DNA of 64,000 bases from positions 2,542,001 to 2,606,000 of the forward strand of contig CAWBUL010000006.1 of the NCBI GenBank assembly GCA_963791885.1, in the 5' to 3' direction. The notes beneath the pieces are model-generated. The model was given only the letters and a program-made list of their open reading frames with translations, was not told the origin of the DNA and searched no databases. The DNA comes from CAVSUZ01 sp963791885 (lineage in GTDB: Bacteria; Pseudomonadota; Alphaproteobacteria; Acetobacterales; Acetobacteraceae). Shown here one piece after another: positions 1 through 10,902 of the stretch; position 1 is the stretch's first letter; each line of letters begins with the position of its first letter. Made by a program: the position numbers and the translations under genes.

Positions 1-1940
1 AAAAGCTGATACTGTTCTCTGACCGCCGTGACGCGCCCGAAAGCCGCCGCACCTGCGGTATTTGCAGATAAGGCGGCACCAACAGATGGCGTGCCGTCTG
101 ATGAATGAAGCGAAGTAAGGCAACATCGTCCAGGTCGTACTCGAGACCTTCGCCAGCCGGCCGAATTAGCGCCCGTAGTGCCGGTTCCGGCCTGTCGGTC
201 AGGAGCGAATCCTGACAAGCGCGCGCCACCTCCTCATTGCGAGAGAGGTAAGAAAAGATCCGGGCAAGCGATTGTTCGGCGGAGCACCACCGCAGTCGAA
301 TCGCTGCACCCGGAGGGCAGTTGTGCTCGTTGGGCGCGTGCACGGCCAGCCAGTGGCAAAATTCGTCGTGATCGCTCCCTGTGATATCGGGATATGTGTC
401 CTGAAGGTCAGGCCGCTTCGCGTATACCACCAAAGCGGCCATGACATCGGAAAAATAATACCACTCGGTGCGCGCCTCGAGCATGTCGTCGGCAATAGTC
501 TCGTGGCCCAGCAGATGCGGTTGATGTGCTGCTTCAACGCGATCGCCACCCAGAAACCGCTTCGGTGAGCCGTTCAGCAGCTCGGAAATCGTGGTCACGA
601 GTTGCGCCAGTGAATCAGAAATCAGCGTACGACGATAGCGATCGACAAGAAACTAGATACCGTACTCCCGCCCTGCATGACGGCAGAACCATCGCCAGAA
701 CCCGTCCGGAGACGCAGTGGTGTGGGCGTTGGAGAAAGCCTCTTGCAGGTCGGGGCGAATCTCATAAATTTCTGCTGCTACCAGCGGCAGCATGGAACCG
801 GTGACCGGCAGTGGGCCCATCCGAAACTCGCAGATGCAATCCGCACCCTGGGCCGAACGGCCATCGAACTTCGGGGCATATGTCTCGTATTTCTTCAGCA
901 GCTGCCGAATAAACTGATTGACCGTGAATTCATTAGCGAGCCGGTCGAAACGATAAGTCTCATGAAGCAGCGTGGAATTCTGACTCGGCGTCACCTCCTC
1001 GCTATACCAGGCCAGAATCTCTGCCACGAATGGCAGGTTGTAGACCGAATATCGGCGTTGTGGCGTGAGAGCCGAAGACGGTCGAACACGTCGTAGCCAC
1101 TGAAATGGAAGAACGCGAGCGGCTTGCCGTCGACCTGGAAACGACGACCTCCGTCCGTGCCGCCATCGCAGCGGAAGTCACGATCATGTAGGTTCCAGTA
1201 CGCGAGGTTATTAGAGCGGGTCTCCCGCAAGACTTGTGTTCCGGGCAATATCATCAAGGCCCAATTGAGATGGTGCTGGTCCGTCTGGTATCCGGCCTGA
1301 TCGAAAAAAGCGCCGGGCGAAAAGTTGGCTTCCTGCCAGACCCCAAGGAATTCACGGCACGCCGCCAGATCAGCGGCGAAGCAACCTGCATTGATTAAGA
1401 CCGGAATTGAACAGGTCCGTCCTCGACGGATGTAGCCAGTAATGCTGTGGCCTCGGCAAGGGTGTCAGCATATGGGGCACCAGGACAAGCGGGCAGGTTT
1501 CCGCGATCCCGATCATCTCGCTGAACCGGCTGAACACCGCGATATCGCAGTCGAGGTAAATCACCCGCCGGGCGAACGCCGCCAGAAAGTTCAGGAATGC
1601 CGGCTTGAGCGCATTGGAGAACTCGGCGGCAGTAAACTTGCTTGCGTACCAGCCTGCGTGGGCGACAGCCAGTTCCTCCAACAGCACGATTTCGCCTTCC
1701 GGAAACAGGCTTGCATCAGACGGCTCGCCGTCAACGAGCAACAAATAGGCCCGAAACTCAGGGTGATGTTCCAGAAAGCTGCGCGGTGTCAGGCAGGCGA
1801 ACGGTAGGAAATCGCGCGTGGCGATCAGCGCAAGGCACCAAGGAACCGGCGAACGCGGCACAGCGGCGAGCGCAAAGGCCTCGTCTGGCCCGGACCAGTC
1901 AGCGCTAATTGGTCGTCCGTGAAGAACCCTGATCGGGTTG
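1..1940 (-). pseudogene. Broken glycosyltransferase-like gene (runs off the left edge)
   Basis: Read on the minus strand, coding sense persists from about 1940 to the window edge but changes frame. The first part (about 1940-1395) carries a nucleotide-sugar transferase core with YLDCDIAVFSRF, a DxD-type metal/nucleotide site. Near 1393 the frame shifts to INAGCFAADLAACREFL (the usual FNAG region of GT8-like enzymes). Near 1047 it shifts again into YNLPFVAEILAWYSEEV. A TAG stop lies at 653-655, after which the same frame is open to base 1. The downstream part is alpha-helical in composition and I do not recognise it. A multidomain cell-surface polysaccharide glycosyltransferase is the best reading. 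Two frameshifts plus one stop make it a pseudogene unless the assembly is wrong. Its 5' end abuts an IS5-family remnant, so the native N-terminus may be lost. Confidence 0.6.
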
Positions 1941-2785
1941 CGTAACTGACGGACACGGTCAGGATCGAACCGCTCGCAGGAGCCGGTTCGCCCGAGAGAG
2001 CGAGCAAGAACCAACGCACAAGAATGGCCAGCCAGGCCAGCAGCGACCGAAAGTTGTACCCAACTGCGGCCAGTACCGCGTTGACCGCATCGCCGGCTGG
2101 TGTGGCGAGATAGTTGCGGCCCATGCGGGGCTCGGCCTTGAGATGGCCGAGCACGGGTTCCACGGCGGCCCGCCGTCGCAGCGCCGGCTTGATGGTCTGC
2201 GTGACGCCACGCTTCTGTCCCGCGGTGAACACCCGCAGCCCAGGCGCGCTCGGTGCATTGTGACCGCGATAGCCTGCATCAGCGATCACCTGTGTCAGTG
2301 AGACGCCGATCTGCTGCGTGATCGCCGGAATGATGCTCGCCAGCGTGTGCCCGTCATAAGGATTGCCCGGGAGTGCCGCGACATGAGCGACGAACTGCCC
2401 GCCTTTGGACCGGTTCAGCGTGGTCGCCACCGAGACCTTGACGGCAAATTCGTATGGCCGATGCGCCTTGCCCTTGCCGACACACGCCACTTCCGGTGCG
2501 TGCAGGCTGTCGATCTTCGGACCGCGCTGACGCTGCTTTTGTGATCGCACCTGGCTGGCGAGGGATAGCGGCCGAGCGAAGATCGCGCGCAGCCTGGGAT
2601 TGCCGGCGATCTTGCGCATGATATCGCGGATCACCCGGCCCAATTGGGTGCGCAGCGTCCGCAGCATTCGGTTGGCGCGCTTGAACTGCTTGGCATGCGC
2701 ATAGCGCTGATGGCGGATCAGCGCGATCTTGCCGAGCCTTGTGTAGGACTGGCGCAATCTGACGCCGCTTGCCGAAATCACGATA
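1940..2785 (-). mobile_element. IS5-family transposase remnant, 5'-truncated
   Basis: The minus-strand frame starting near 2781 encodes the C-terminal half of an IS5-type DDE transposase. GNPYDGHTL and VIADAGYRGHN mark the central catalytic part, RRAAVEPVLGHLKAEPRMGR carries the catalytic Glu region, and GYNFRSLLAWL is near the usual C-terminus. The N-terminal half with the first part of the domain is missing, so the element cannot transpose on its own. Upstream (above 2785) the sequence changes abruptly into a different broken gene, and downstream (below about 1940) into glycosyltransferase-like coding sequence. I could not define terminal inverted repeats or a target duplication, so both borders are approximate. 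The frame stays open to 1825 only because it runs into the neighbouring gene on the same strand. Confidence 0.75.
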
Positions 2786-2789
2786 GATA

Positions 2790-3465
2790 AATGATCCGAA
2801 ATTCCCGGGTTCGATCGAGGTGAGCAGCACGATCGTGCCCGCGAGGCGTATGGGCGCTTCTGTGACTGGTGAAGGCGAGAACAGGCCGTTCACCGCTGTC
2901 CGCTGCATTCCGGTTACTTCCTCAGAAGATCCTAGTCCGGCGACGAAGCGTTCGCGCTCTGCGGGATCCCAATGGCCAGCATCATTCGTGAAAAGGCTGT
3001 CACCAAATAATACGGTGCGATACCCCTGCACTCTTACGTGCCGCAGCGACGAGACGAAGGCAGGCGGACTCATCACCATCTCCGCCCGAAGGTCGCTGAA
3101 CAATCCAAGACGATCGGGATCGTCATGGAACGCGGCGCTGCCACGATAGAGGCGGCGGGCTGAATCCTCGCCCTCTATCCAGGTTCCTTCGGCCAGATTG
3201 CCAACGATGTCGGCGTAAGAATCCGCGGCAACGTCAAAACATCCCGATACGAGAGGTGCCCTGGCGGCACGGTCATGTCGCCGTTCATCATACGGTCCAC
3301 AAGGCTGACGAAAAGATTGAGGCCGGCCGACAGCCTGTCAACATCGGCGCTCGGGATCTACGGCGTGCATTGCTTCGTCGTCTCGATCAGCAGAAAGTGC
3401 AGAGGTCGCCCGTCAACCAAGTCATGCGGAACTCGCAGACCACCACCTCGAACGACGCGTCCCCG
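2790..3465 (-). pseudogene. Remnant of a GT61-like or related polysaccharide gene
   Basis: Minus-strand coding-like sequence lies in at least three frames. It begins with VPHDLVDGRPLHFLLIET (about 3420-3365), passes through a second frame containing VDRLSAGLNLFVSLVDRMM, and ends in a longer frame (about 3200-2790) with GCFDVAADSYADIVGNLAEG and TIVLLTSIEPGNFGSFIYRD. The last motif resembles the P-G-N-[FY]-[AGS]-H-[FW] region of GT61/DUF563 glycosyltransferases. The gene is cut at about 2785 by the IS5-family remnant. It belongs to the same decayed minus-strand polysaccharide locus as the glycosyltransferase at 1-1940. The family assignment is tentative; the broken state is clear from the frame changes and stops. 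Confidence 0.4.
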
Positions 3466-3493
3466 TAGTGAAGGGCCGCGCACCGTCCATGAT

Positions 3494-3898
3494 TTAATTT
3501 ACCCCGCTGGGCTGGTGTGGACTGTCCAGGCTGAAAGTCGGCACCGGCACGTCAAAATTCTCGCCCGAAGCCGGCATTATCATGTGAAACACGCCAGTCA
3601 TGAACCCTGACGGCGTCTCCAACGGCGTGCCGGAGGTGTATTCGAAGCTCTCTCCCGGCTCCAAGGTTGGCTGCTCACCGACGACGCCGATCCCGTGCAC
3701 GTACTGCGTGTGTCCGAGCCCGTCCGTGATGTGCCACGTCCGCCGCAGAAGCTGCACTGTCAGGCGCCCGCAATTCTCGATCTTCACCCGATAAGCCCAG
3801 ACGAAGCGTCCCTCCTCGGGCTCGGATTGATCCTCCAGATAAAAGGACCGTACCGATACCCTCACACCCCGCGTGGTCTTCGTGTAATCTTCCGCCAT
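3494..3898 (-). CDS. apaG: ApaG domain protein
   Basis: The 134-residue product is a single ApaG (DUF525) beta-sandwich domain with the family hallmarks: VRVSVRSFYLEDQSEP near the start, WAYRVKIENCG, VQLLRRTWHITDGLG, then VVGEQPTLEPGESFEYTSG and GFMTGVFHM. Length and order fit the whole family. ApaG is linked genetically to Co2+/Mg2+ resistance and Ap4A metabolism in enterobacteria, but its molecular role is unsettled. I chose the ATG at 3898 because conserved sequence begins there; a longer reading would only add sequence overlapping the upstream gene. The ATG is one base after the TGA of the dehydratase-like gene, so the two are probably co-transcribed and translationally coupled. Confidence 0.92.
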   Translation of the reverse strand: MAEDYTKTTRGVRVSVRSFYLEDQSEPEEGRFVWAYRVKIENCGRLTVQLLRRTWHITDGLGHTQYVHGIGVVGEQPTLEPGESFEYTSGTPLETPSGFMTGVFHMIMPASGENFDVPVPTFSLDSPHQPSGVN

Positions 3899-3899
3899 A

Positions 3900-4820
3900 T
3901 CAAACGACCGACCCGGGATCGGTGTTCGCGCCGCACACCACCACGCCGATTTGGGCATCCGCCGGAGGTTGGAACGCTCCGGACAGCACCGCCGCCAGCG
4001 CGACCGCACCTCCTGGCTCCGTCACCAACCGCACCTGCTCCCACAACCAGCGCTGAGCCGCCCGGATCGCCTCATCCGAAACCAGCAGCGATCCCCCACA
4101 CCACGCTTGCGCCAACGGAAACATCAGATCTCCCACCTGCCGCGCCCCCAGACTGTCTGATGCCAGCCCACTCACCGGCACCGGCACCGGGCGCCCGGCC
4201 GCGAGCGCCGCATGCAGCGTAGGACAGGTCTCCGGTTCCACGCTGATCACTTCCGCGCCGCCGGCGTACCACCCCAACACGCCCCCGATCAGCCCGCCGC
4301 CACCGGTGGCGACCAGCACATGCGTCAGGTCCGGTGCCTGTTCCTCCAACTCCCGGCCCAGCGTCCCCTGGCCCGCCAGCACAAATTGATCGTCGTACGC
4401 GTGCACCTCCAACGCCCGGGTCACGCGCTGCCGCTCGCGGCTTGCCGCGAGCGCCTCCGCGTACGCCGCCCCGGTCCGCACCACCCGAGCACCGTATCCG
4501 GCGATCCGCGCCGTCTTCGTTCCCGGTGTCAACTCGGGCACGAAGATCTCTGCCGCCACGCCTAGCGCTCGAGCCACGTACGCCACAGCCGCCCCGTGAT
4601 TGCCGCCTGACGCGGCGATTACGCCTGCCTCCGGAACCGCTCCCGACAGCAGTCGATTGAAAGCACCCCGTGGTTTGAAGCTGCCCGCATGCTGCAAAAG
4701 CTCCAATTTCAGCAGCACCGGCACGCCATCAGCCTCCACCCACACAACGGGCGTGCGGCGGACATGGGGCCTGATGCGGCGCGCGGCCGCAGCGATCTCA
4801 TTGCGCAGAGAAGGAAGCAT
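3900..4820 (-). CDS. PLP-dependent threonine/serine dehydratase-like enzyme
   Basis: A fold-type II PLP enzyme of about 306 residues. SFKPRGAFNRLL contains the lysine that would form the Schiff base, SGGNHGAAVAYVARALG is the substrate/cofactor loop, and ATGGGGLIGGVLGWY is the glycine-rich phosphate-binding loop. There is no C-terminal ACT regulatory domain, so it resembles the short catabolic threonine/serine ammonia-lyases that convert threonine to 2-oxobutanoate or serine to pyruvate. A related racemase activity cannot be excluded. The start at 4820 (MLPSLRNEIAAAARRI) is preferred because it matches where family homology begins; an ATG at 4889 would add 23 unconserved residues and come within 11 bases of divergent hprK. 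It ends one base before apaG. Confidence 0.82.
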   Translation of the reverse strand: MLPSLRNEIAAAARRIRPHVRRTPVVWVEADGVPVLLKLELLQHAGSFKPRGAFNRLLSGAVPEAGVIAASGGNHGAAVAYVARALGVAAEIFVPELTPGTKTARIAGYGARVVRTGAAYAEALAASRERQRVTRALEVHAYDDQFVLAGQGTLGRELEEQAPDLTHVLVATGGGGLIGGVLGWYAGGAEVISVEPETCPTLHAALAAGRPVPVPVSGLASDSLGARQVGDLMFPLAQAWCGGSLLVSDEAIRAAQRWLWEQVRLVTEPGGAVALAAVLSGAFQPPADAQIGVVVCGANTDPGSVV

Positions 4821-4900
4821 GCCAACGACGCTGCCACGCTCGCATCCGGCCCTCAAGCCGGGCTTTCCTTCCGCCCATCGCCACGCCACATTGCCGCGCT

Positions 4901-5344
4901 ATGACGCTCGAAGCAGCGGCGCTGCACGCGAGTTGCGTTGCCCGGGATGGGGCAGGCGTGCTGTTGCTTGGCCCTTCTGGCAGCGGCAAGTCGGACCTCG
5001 CGCTTCGCCTCATCGGCCGGGGCTTCATTCTCGTCGGCGACGATCAGGTCATCCTATCGGGCGGCTCGGCTATGCCCGCTCCCACTCTCGCCGGCCTGCT
5101 CGAGGTCCGGGGCCTCGGCATCGTCCGCTTGCCCTTCTTGCCCCAGGTGCGCCTCGCTCTTGTCGTTCGTCTTGCCGAGCCCGAACGCTTGCCGAACCCG
5201 GAGCGCCACGAAACCGGCGTACCCGTCGTTGCCCTCAACCCCTTCGCCGCGTCCGCACCGGATATCATCACACTGGCGCTCGACTGTGCCCTCGGCCGGG
5301 TGAAACAAGTCGCCGGCGCCTTCGCCTCCCCGGGGACACGATGA
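4901..5344 (+). CDS. hprK: HPr kinase/phosphorylase, short alphaproteobacterial form
   Basis: A 147-residue protein consisting only of the C-terminal catalytic domain of HprK, as is usual in alphaproteobacteria. It has a Walker A motif GPSGSGKS at residues 24-31, an acidic VGDDQV segment at about 45-50 and the family signature EVRGLGIVRLPF from residue 68. The enzyme phosphorylates and dephosphorylates a serine of HPr. It is the first gene of a plus-strand cluster; its TGA overlaps the ATG of rapZ (ATGA, 5341-5344), indicating coupling. In many alphaproteobacteria a ChvG/ChvI-type two-component pair lies just upstream; here the dehydratase/apaG pair lies there instead. Confidence 0.93.
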   Translation: MTLEAAALHASCVARDGAGVLLLGPSGSGKSDLALRLIGRGFILVGDDQVILSGGSAMPAPTLAGLLEVRGLGIVRLPFLPQVRLALVVRLAEPERLPNPERHETGVPVVALNPFAASAPDIITLALDCALGRVKQVAGAFASPGTR

Positions 5345-6267
5345 GCGACAGAACCGTCGTCCTCGTCACGGGCCTCTCCGGTGCGGGCAAGCTCTCAGTC
5401 CTTCGCGCGCTGGAGGACCTTGGATTCGAGACGGTGGACAATGCCCCCGTCGGCCTTATCCCTGAACTCGCCGCTCAGGGTGAGCGCCCGCTCGCCTTTG
5501 GCGTCGACGCGCGTACCCGCGACTTCGATGCCGCAATGGTGTTGGAAACCAAAGATACCTTGCGCGCTCGCTCCGGGCGCTCTGTCGAACTCGTCTATGT
5601 CTGGGCCGAGGAATCGGTTCTCCTGAGCCGCTACGCCGAAACCCGTCGCCGCCATCCACTGGCGCCCGACGCCCGGGTCGCCGACGGCATCCGTCGGGAG
5701 CAGCAACTCACCGGACTCCTGCACGAGCGGGCCGACCTCGTCATCGACACGTCAAACCTGCCTGTTCCGGGCATGCGTCACCTGGTCGAGCGTCACTTCG
5801 CCCAGCCCGCCGCCGAGCGGCCGCCGTCCATGGCGGTGACGCTGGTCTCCTTTGCGTATCCGGCGGGCCTCCCGCGGGATGCCGATCTGGTATTCGATGT
5901 CCGCTTTTTGCGTAATCCGCATTACGATCCCATATTGCGGCCTAGGACAGGCCAGGACCCCGAGGTCGGGGCCTACGTGGAGGCCGATCCTGATTTCCCG
6001 CGGTTTTTCGACAGTGTCTCCGGATTGCTCGACGTGGTCTTGCCCAGATTTGTTCAGGAGGGCAAGAAATACGCAACCATCGCCGTCGGGTGTACCGGCG
6101 GGCGGCACCGCTCGGTGTTCGTGGTGGAGCGTCTGGTGAGACACCTGCGTACCGGGGGAACGGGGGTGGTTCCGTGGCGGTTGGGTGTGGTTCACCGGGA
6201 ACTAGCCCGAAAGGAGACCTCCCGCGAGGATCGCGGGGATCCGGCAAGTGGCTTGGCTGAAGCGTGA
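5341..6267 (+). CDS. rapZ: RapZ family nucleotide-binding / RNA-adaptor protein
   Basis: The 308-residue product has the two-domain RapZ (YvcJ) plan. The N-terminal P-loop domain has GLSGAGK at residues 11-17 followed by VLRALEDLGFETVDNAPVGL, and the C-terminal domain has FDVRFLRNPHYDPILRP and the IAVGCTGGRHRSV motif. RapZ proteins bind nucleotides and, in enterobacteria, tune GlmS via small RNAs; the role in alphaproteobacteria is less defined. The start at 5341 is fixed by the ATGA overlap with hprK. One oddity is that the residue after the P-loop lysine is Leu (GAGKLS), where a Ser/Thr that coordinates Mg2+ is expected. The last 20 or so residues are a charged tail. Confidence 0.93.
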   Translation: MSDRTVVLVTGLSGAGKLSVLRALEDLGFETVDNAPVGLIPELAAQGERPLAFGVDARTRDFDAAMVLETKDTLRARSGRSVELVYVWAEESVLLSRYAETRRRHPLAPDARVADGIRREQQLTGLLHERADLVIDTSNLPVPGMRHLVERHFAQPAAERPPSMAVTLVSFAYPAGLPRDADLVFDVRFLRNPHYDPILRPRTGQDPEVGAYVEADPDFPRFFDSVSGLLDVVLPRFVQEGKKYATIAVGCTGGRHRSVFVVERLVRHLRTGGTGVVPWRLGVVHRELARKETSREDRGDPASGLAEA

Positions 6268-6361
6268 GAACACAAAAGGCGTCCCTCGAAGGGCGCGGGA
6301 GCATGAACGTGAGGGTAGCGACACACACCGGGTGTTTACCTGGGAGCGCCTATAAACGCCC

Positions 6362-6835
6362 ATGATCGGGATGGTCTTGGTTACCCACGGCCGATTGGCG
6401 GAGGAATTGCGCTCCGCCATGGAGCATGTGGTCGGGTCACAGCGGAACGTGGATACGGTCTGCATCGGGCCCGAAGACGATATGGAAAACCGCCGCGCAG
6501 AAATCGAAGCCTGCATCAAGCGCTGCGATACCGGTGACGGCGTGGTCCTGCTCACCGATATGTTCGGCGGCACGCCGTCCAACCTCGCCATCTCCATGAT
6601 GGAGCGCAAAGGCGTGGAGGTCATTGCCGGCGTCAATCTGCCGATGCTGGTCAAGCTCGCCAAGGTGCGCTGCAGCCAGCCTCTGGCCGACGCCGTCAAT
6701 TGCGCGGAAGTCGCCGGCAAGAAATATATCGCTGCGGCCTCGCATGTGCTGCAGGCCGCAGGGCCGGAGCGGGTCAACGGCGCCAACGGTCACGACACCA
6801 ACGGTCACGGCTGCAACGATCACGGCTGCGGATGA
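6362..6835 (+). CDS. manX: PTS EIIA, mannose family
   Basis: A 157-residue EIIA(Man)-type domain. The phosphoryl-accepting histidine is His9 in MVLVTHGRLAEEL, and LLTDMFGGTPSNLAI is the second family signature. No EIIB, EIIC or EIID genes are nearby, so this is a regulatory rather than a sugar-transporting PTS, as found across alphaproteobacteria. After the fold ends (near VLQAAGPERVNG) there is a low-complexity tail rich in Asn, Gly, His and Cys (GHDTNGHGCNDHGCG). Its stop codon overlaps the HPr start (ATGA, 6832-6835). A gap of 94 bases separates it from rapZ, so it may have its own promoter or simply lie in the same operon. Confidence 0.93.
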   Translation: MIGMVLVTHGRLAEELRSAMEHVVGSQRNVDTVCIGPEDDMENRRAEIEACIKRCDTGDGVVLLTDMFGGTPSNLAISMMERKGVEVIAGVNLPMLVKLAKVRCSQPLADAVNCAEVAGKKYIAAASHVLQAAGPERVNGANGHDTNGHGCNDHGCG

Positions 6836-7153
6836 CCGCGGCGGACGAGCCGTTCCAGCCGCCCGCATCTGATCCCACGGCTACGCCTGCCGCCCCAGTG
6901 CTCACCCGCGTGGTGCGCATCACCAACAAGCGCGGGCTGCACGCCCGCGCCGCCGCCCGTTTCGTCACGATGGCTGAACGCTTCGGCGCGTCGGTCGACG
7001 TTGTCCGCGACGGCCAGCTCGTCTCGGCCCGTTCCATCATGGGTCTCATGATGCTCGGCGCCGGTCCGGGCGCCGAGATCGAACTGCGGGCCGAGGGCTG
7101 GGACGCCAAGGAGGCGCTGGACGCCCTCGCCGAGCTTGTCGAGTCCGGCTTCC

Positions 7154-7167
<14 letters not shown>
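6832..7167 (+). CDS. ptsH: HPr phosphocarrier protein
   Basis: The 111-residue product contains a complete HPr domain after a roughly 22-residue proline/alanine-rich N-terminal extension. NKRGLHARAAARF holds the His (residue 37) phosphorylated by EI, and VSARSIMGLMMLGA holds the regulatory Ser (residue 68) targeted by HprK. The start at 6832 is set by the ATGA overlap with the EIIA gene; a longer in-frame reading upstream would lie inside EIIA. It is the central carrier between EI (next gene) and EIIA, and the substrate of hprK encoded in the same cluster. Confidence 0.95.
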
Positions 7168-9013
<1,846 letters not shown>

Positions 9014-9588
9014 CTTGTTGCTGCACACACCCTCCCTGAATTGATGGCTACTCCGCCGCCGCAACATGGCGCGAAATCCTCGTTACCTGGGTCCCCGCGA
9101 ACTCCTGGGCTCGCTCCGGCGCGAATGACACATCGACTCTGCGGCAGCGGAGACTTTGTATGCGCGGCGGGTTGACGGGGGGCGCCGCGCGGAACAAGAC
9201 ATCTATACCATGCGGCGCGACCAGCGAGTGATGGTATAAGGTATCTCTCTGTCGATATCGGAGATGAAGGTGTCGGCGGCCCTCGCCGGTTATGCAATCC
9301 AGCCGTGAGGCCCGATCCTGCAAAGTTGGCGATGCCCGCTGAATATTGGCAGTAAAATAGGATTGCCACGGACTTGCTCGCTCAGACTGCGAAGCTGCGG
9401 CTTCCACAGGTTACCCAACAGCTTTGCGCCCTTCGTCCGCTACGTGCATCTTTCTTAACGGTGACGTCTTGCTGTAAGCAAATGTATCGCTACGCGTAAA
9501 GAAGTGTATCTCCGCCGTGCAGCCACTTCTCCAAATCCCGGACGCGGCGTAACCGTGCTGGCACGATGTTCGGACGAGCAGCCGTGTA
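9014..9588. other. Intergenic stretch without a recognisable gene
   Basis: No open frame here has recognisable protein character on either strand. An inverted repeat (GCGCGGCG at 9162-9169 and CGCCGCGC at 9183-9190) could form a hairpin, but it is not followed by a T-run on either strand, so I do not call it a terminator. The base composition is somewhat less GC-rich than the flanking genes near 9440-9660. Promoter elements for the following sulfotransferase gene should lie at the right end, but I cannot assign them. Confidence 0.5.
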
Positions 9589-10902
9589 ATGCGCGTACTG
9601 ATGATAATCGGAAGCGAATTACTCACACAGTCCCGGGTCTTATTTCGGACGCACAGATATCTCCTTGCAAATCTGGCCGTCATGATAGGTTTCGGGTACC
9701 TCTTCGTTCCGATCGATATCATCCCTGATCGCATCCCCGTAATCGGGCACCTCGACGAAGCAACCTTCGTCCTGGGTGGATTCGTCCTTGCCCGCGCCTT
9801 TGCCGATCCAACCTCTGAAGTCGGCACGCATCCTGCCCAGAATCGCCGCGCACCTGAAGGTGATTTAACTCCGTTTCTCTTTCGCCTGCTCGGCTATCGT
9901 GGTTGGTGGCTGATACGCAACCCGTTCGGACGATCTCGCTCGGACATAACAGGTCTCGTCGTCGTCGGCGGCGCGCCGCGTAGCGGCACCACGATGTTCC
10001 GTACCTTGCTTGGGCGGCATCCCTCTGTCGTCAGCGGGCCAGAAACCACGGTATTCCTACGTCGCATCACCGCACCTCGGCATCTTGGACCAAGGCTGCA
10101 ACTCAGCCCCCGCCTTATTGAACGTTGGCAGATCGAAAGTCGCTCGCAAATCGAATTCATCGAGCGATTCCGCGAGGCTGTTATCGCCGATCCGCAGCGT
10201 CCCATCTGGGTGGAGAAAACGCCCGCCAACGTCTTTCACTTTGGCTTCATCGCGCACGCCTTCCCGAATGCCCGCCTGGTTCACGTTATCCGCGATGGAC
10301 GCGATGCGGTGTGCTCTCTCAGGCAACAGCCGTGGGCCAAAATCCCGCGTACGATCATGCGGGATAGCCCTGAGGCCGCGCGACGCTGCGGCCTCATCTG
10401 GGCGGCATCCGTGCGGGCCGGCATCGCCCACCGTCATAATCCGCAATGCTGGGAACTCCGCTACGAGGATCTCGTCACGGAACCTGAGCATGCACTCCGT
10501 GCGCTGATGGCGTTCCTGGAACTGCCATGGAGCGAGCGGCTGCTGCAGACCGGCGCGCCGTCGGGACGTATTTATTCCCCTGACTGGCCGGCCGATATCC
10601 GCCGAACCTTCACCAACGATGCGCGTGAGGCCGCCGGCGCCCTGCATGACAATTCGATCGGGCGCTGGCGTGCGGAACTTTCGGTGGCCGATCGGAGAAT
10701 TCTTGGATCGGTGATTGCTGGTCTGCTCATTCAGCTCGGCTATGAGCGCGACGACGGCTGGACGGAGAGCCGCCCCGCCTCAGGTAAAGAGTTGCTGCTC
10801 GACCAGGACAGTGCGCGTCACGTCCAGCACCTGTTGCAATTTGGGCCCGAATTCACTGACCTGGTAGCACAGGAAAACCCGGTGGCCGCCCACCTCGGGT
10901 GA
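9589..10902 (+). CDS. DUF1232 (YkvA-like) domain fused to a sulfotransferase
   Basis: The 437-residue frame joins two recognisable parts. Residues about 20-72 have the DUF1232 pattern (two hydrophobic helices around FVPIDIIPDRIPVIGHLDE), usually a free-standing small membrane-associated protein. From about residue 123 the protein is a sulfotransferase: GGAPRSGTTMFRTLLGRHP is the 5'-phosphosulfate (PAPS) loop and VHVIRDGRDAVCSL the 3'-phosphate site, with WVEKTPANVFH between. It would transfer sulfate from PAPS to an unknown acceptor, and the N-terminal part may tether it to the membrane. The final roughly 40 residues are encoded antisense to the end of the convergent LysR gene (10780-10902), so the native C-terminus may have been shorter. 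Confidence 0.75.
   Translation: MRVLMIIGSELLTQSRVLFRTHRYLLANLAVMIGFGYLFVPIDIIPDRIPVIGHLDEATFVLGGFVLARAFADPTSEVGTHPAQNRRAPEGDLTPFLFRLLGYRGWWLIRNPFGRSRSDITGLVVVGGAPRSGTTMFRTLLGRHPSVVSGPETTVFLRRITAPRHLGPRLQLSPRLIERWQIESRSQIEFIERFREAVIADPQRPIWVEKTPANVFHFGFIAHAFPNARLVHVIRDGRDAVCSLRQQPWAKIPRTIMRDSPEAARRCGLIWAASVRAGIAHRHNPQCWELRYEDLVTEPEHALRALMAFLELPWSERLLQTGAPSGRIYSPDWPADIRRTFTNDAREAAGALHDNSIGRWRAELSVADRRILGSVIAGLLIQLGYERDDGWTESRPASGKELLLDQDSARHVQHLLQFGPEFTDLVAQENPVAAHLG

Noticed and set aside
4600..5340. N-terminal extension of RapZ by about 250 residues
   Set aside because: This stretch is the antisense of the dehydratase and an out-of-frame reading of hprK; the ATGA overlap at 5341 gives the normal RapZ start.
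9162..9190. Intrinsic terminator after enzyme I
   Set aside because: The GC-rich inverted repeat lies about 150 bases after the stop and has no T-run on either side.
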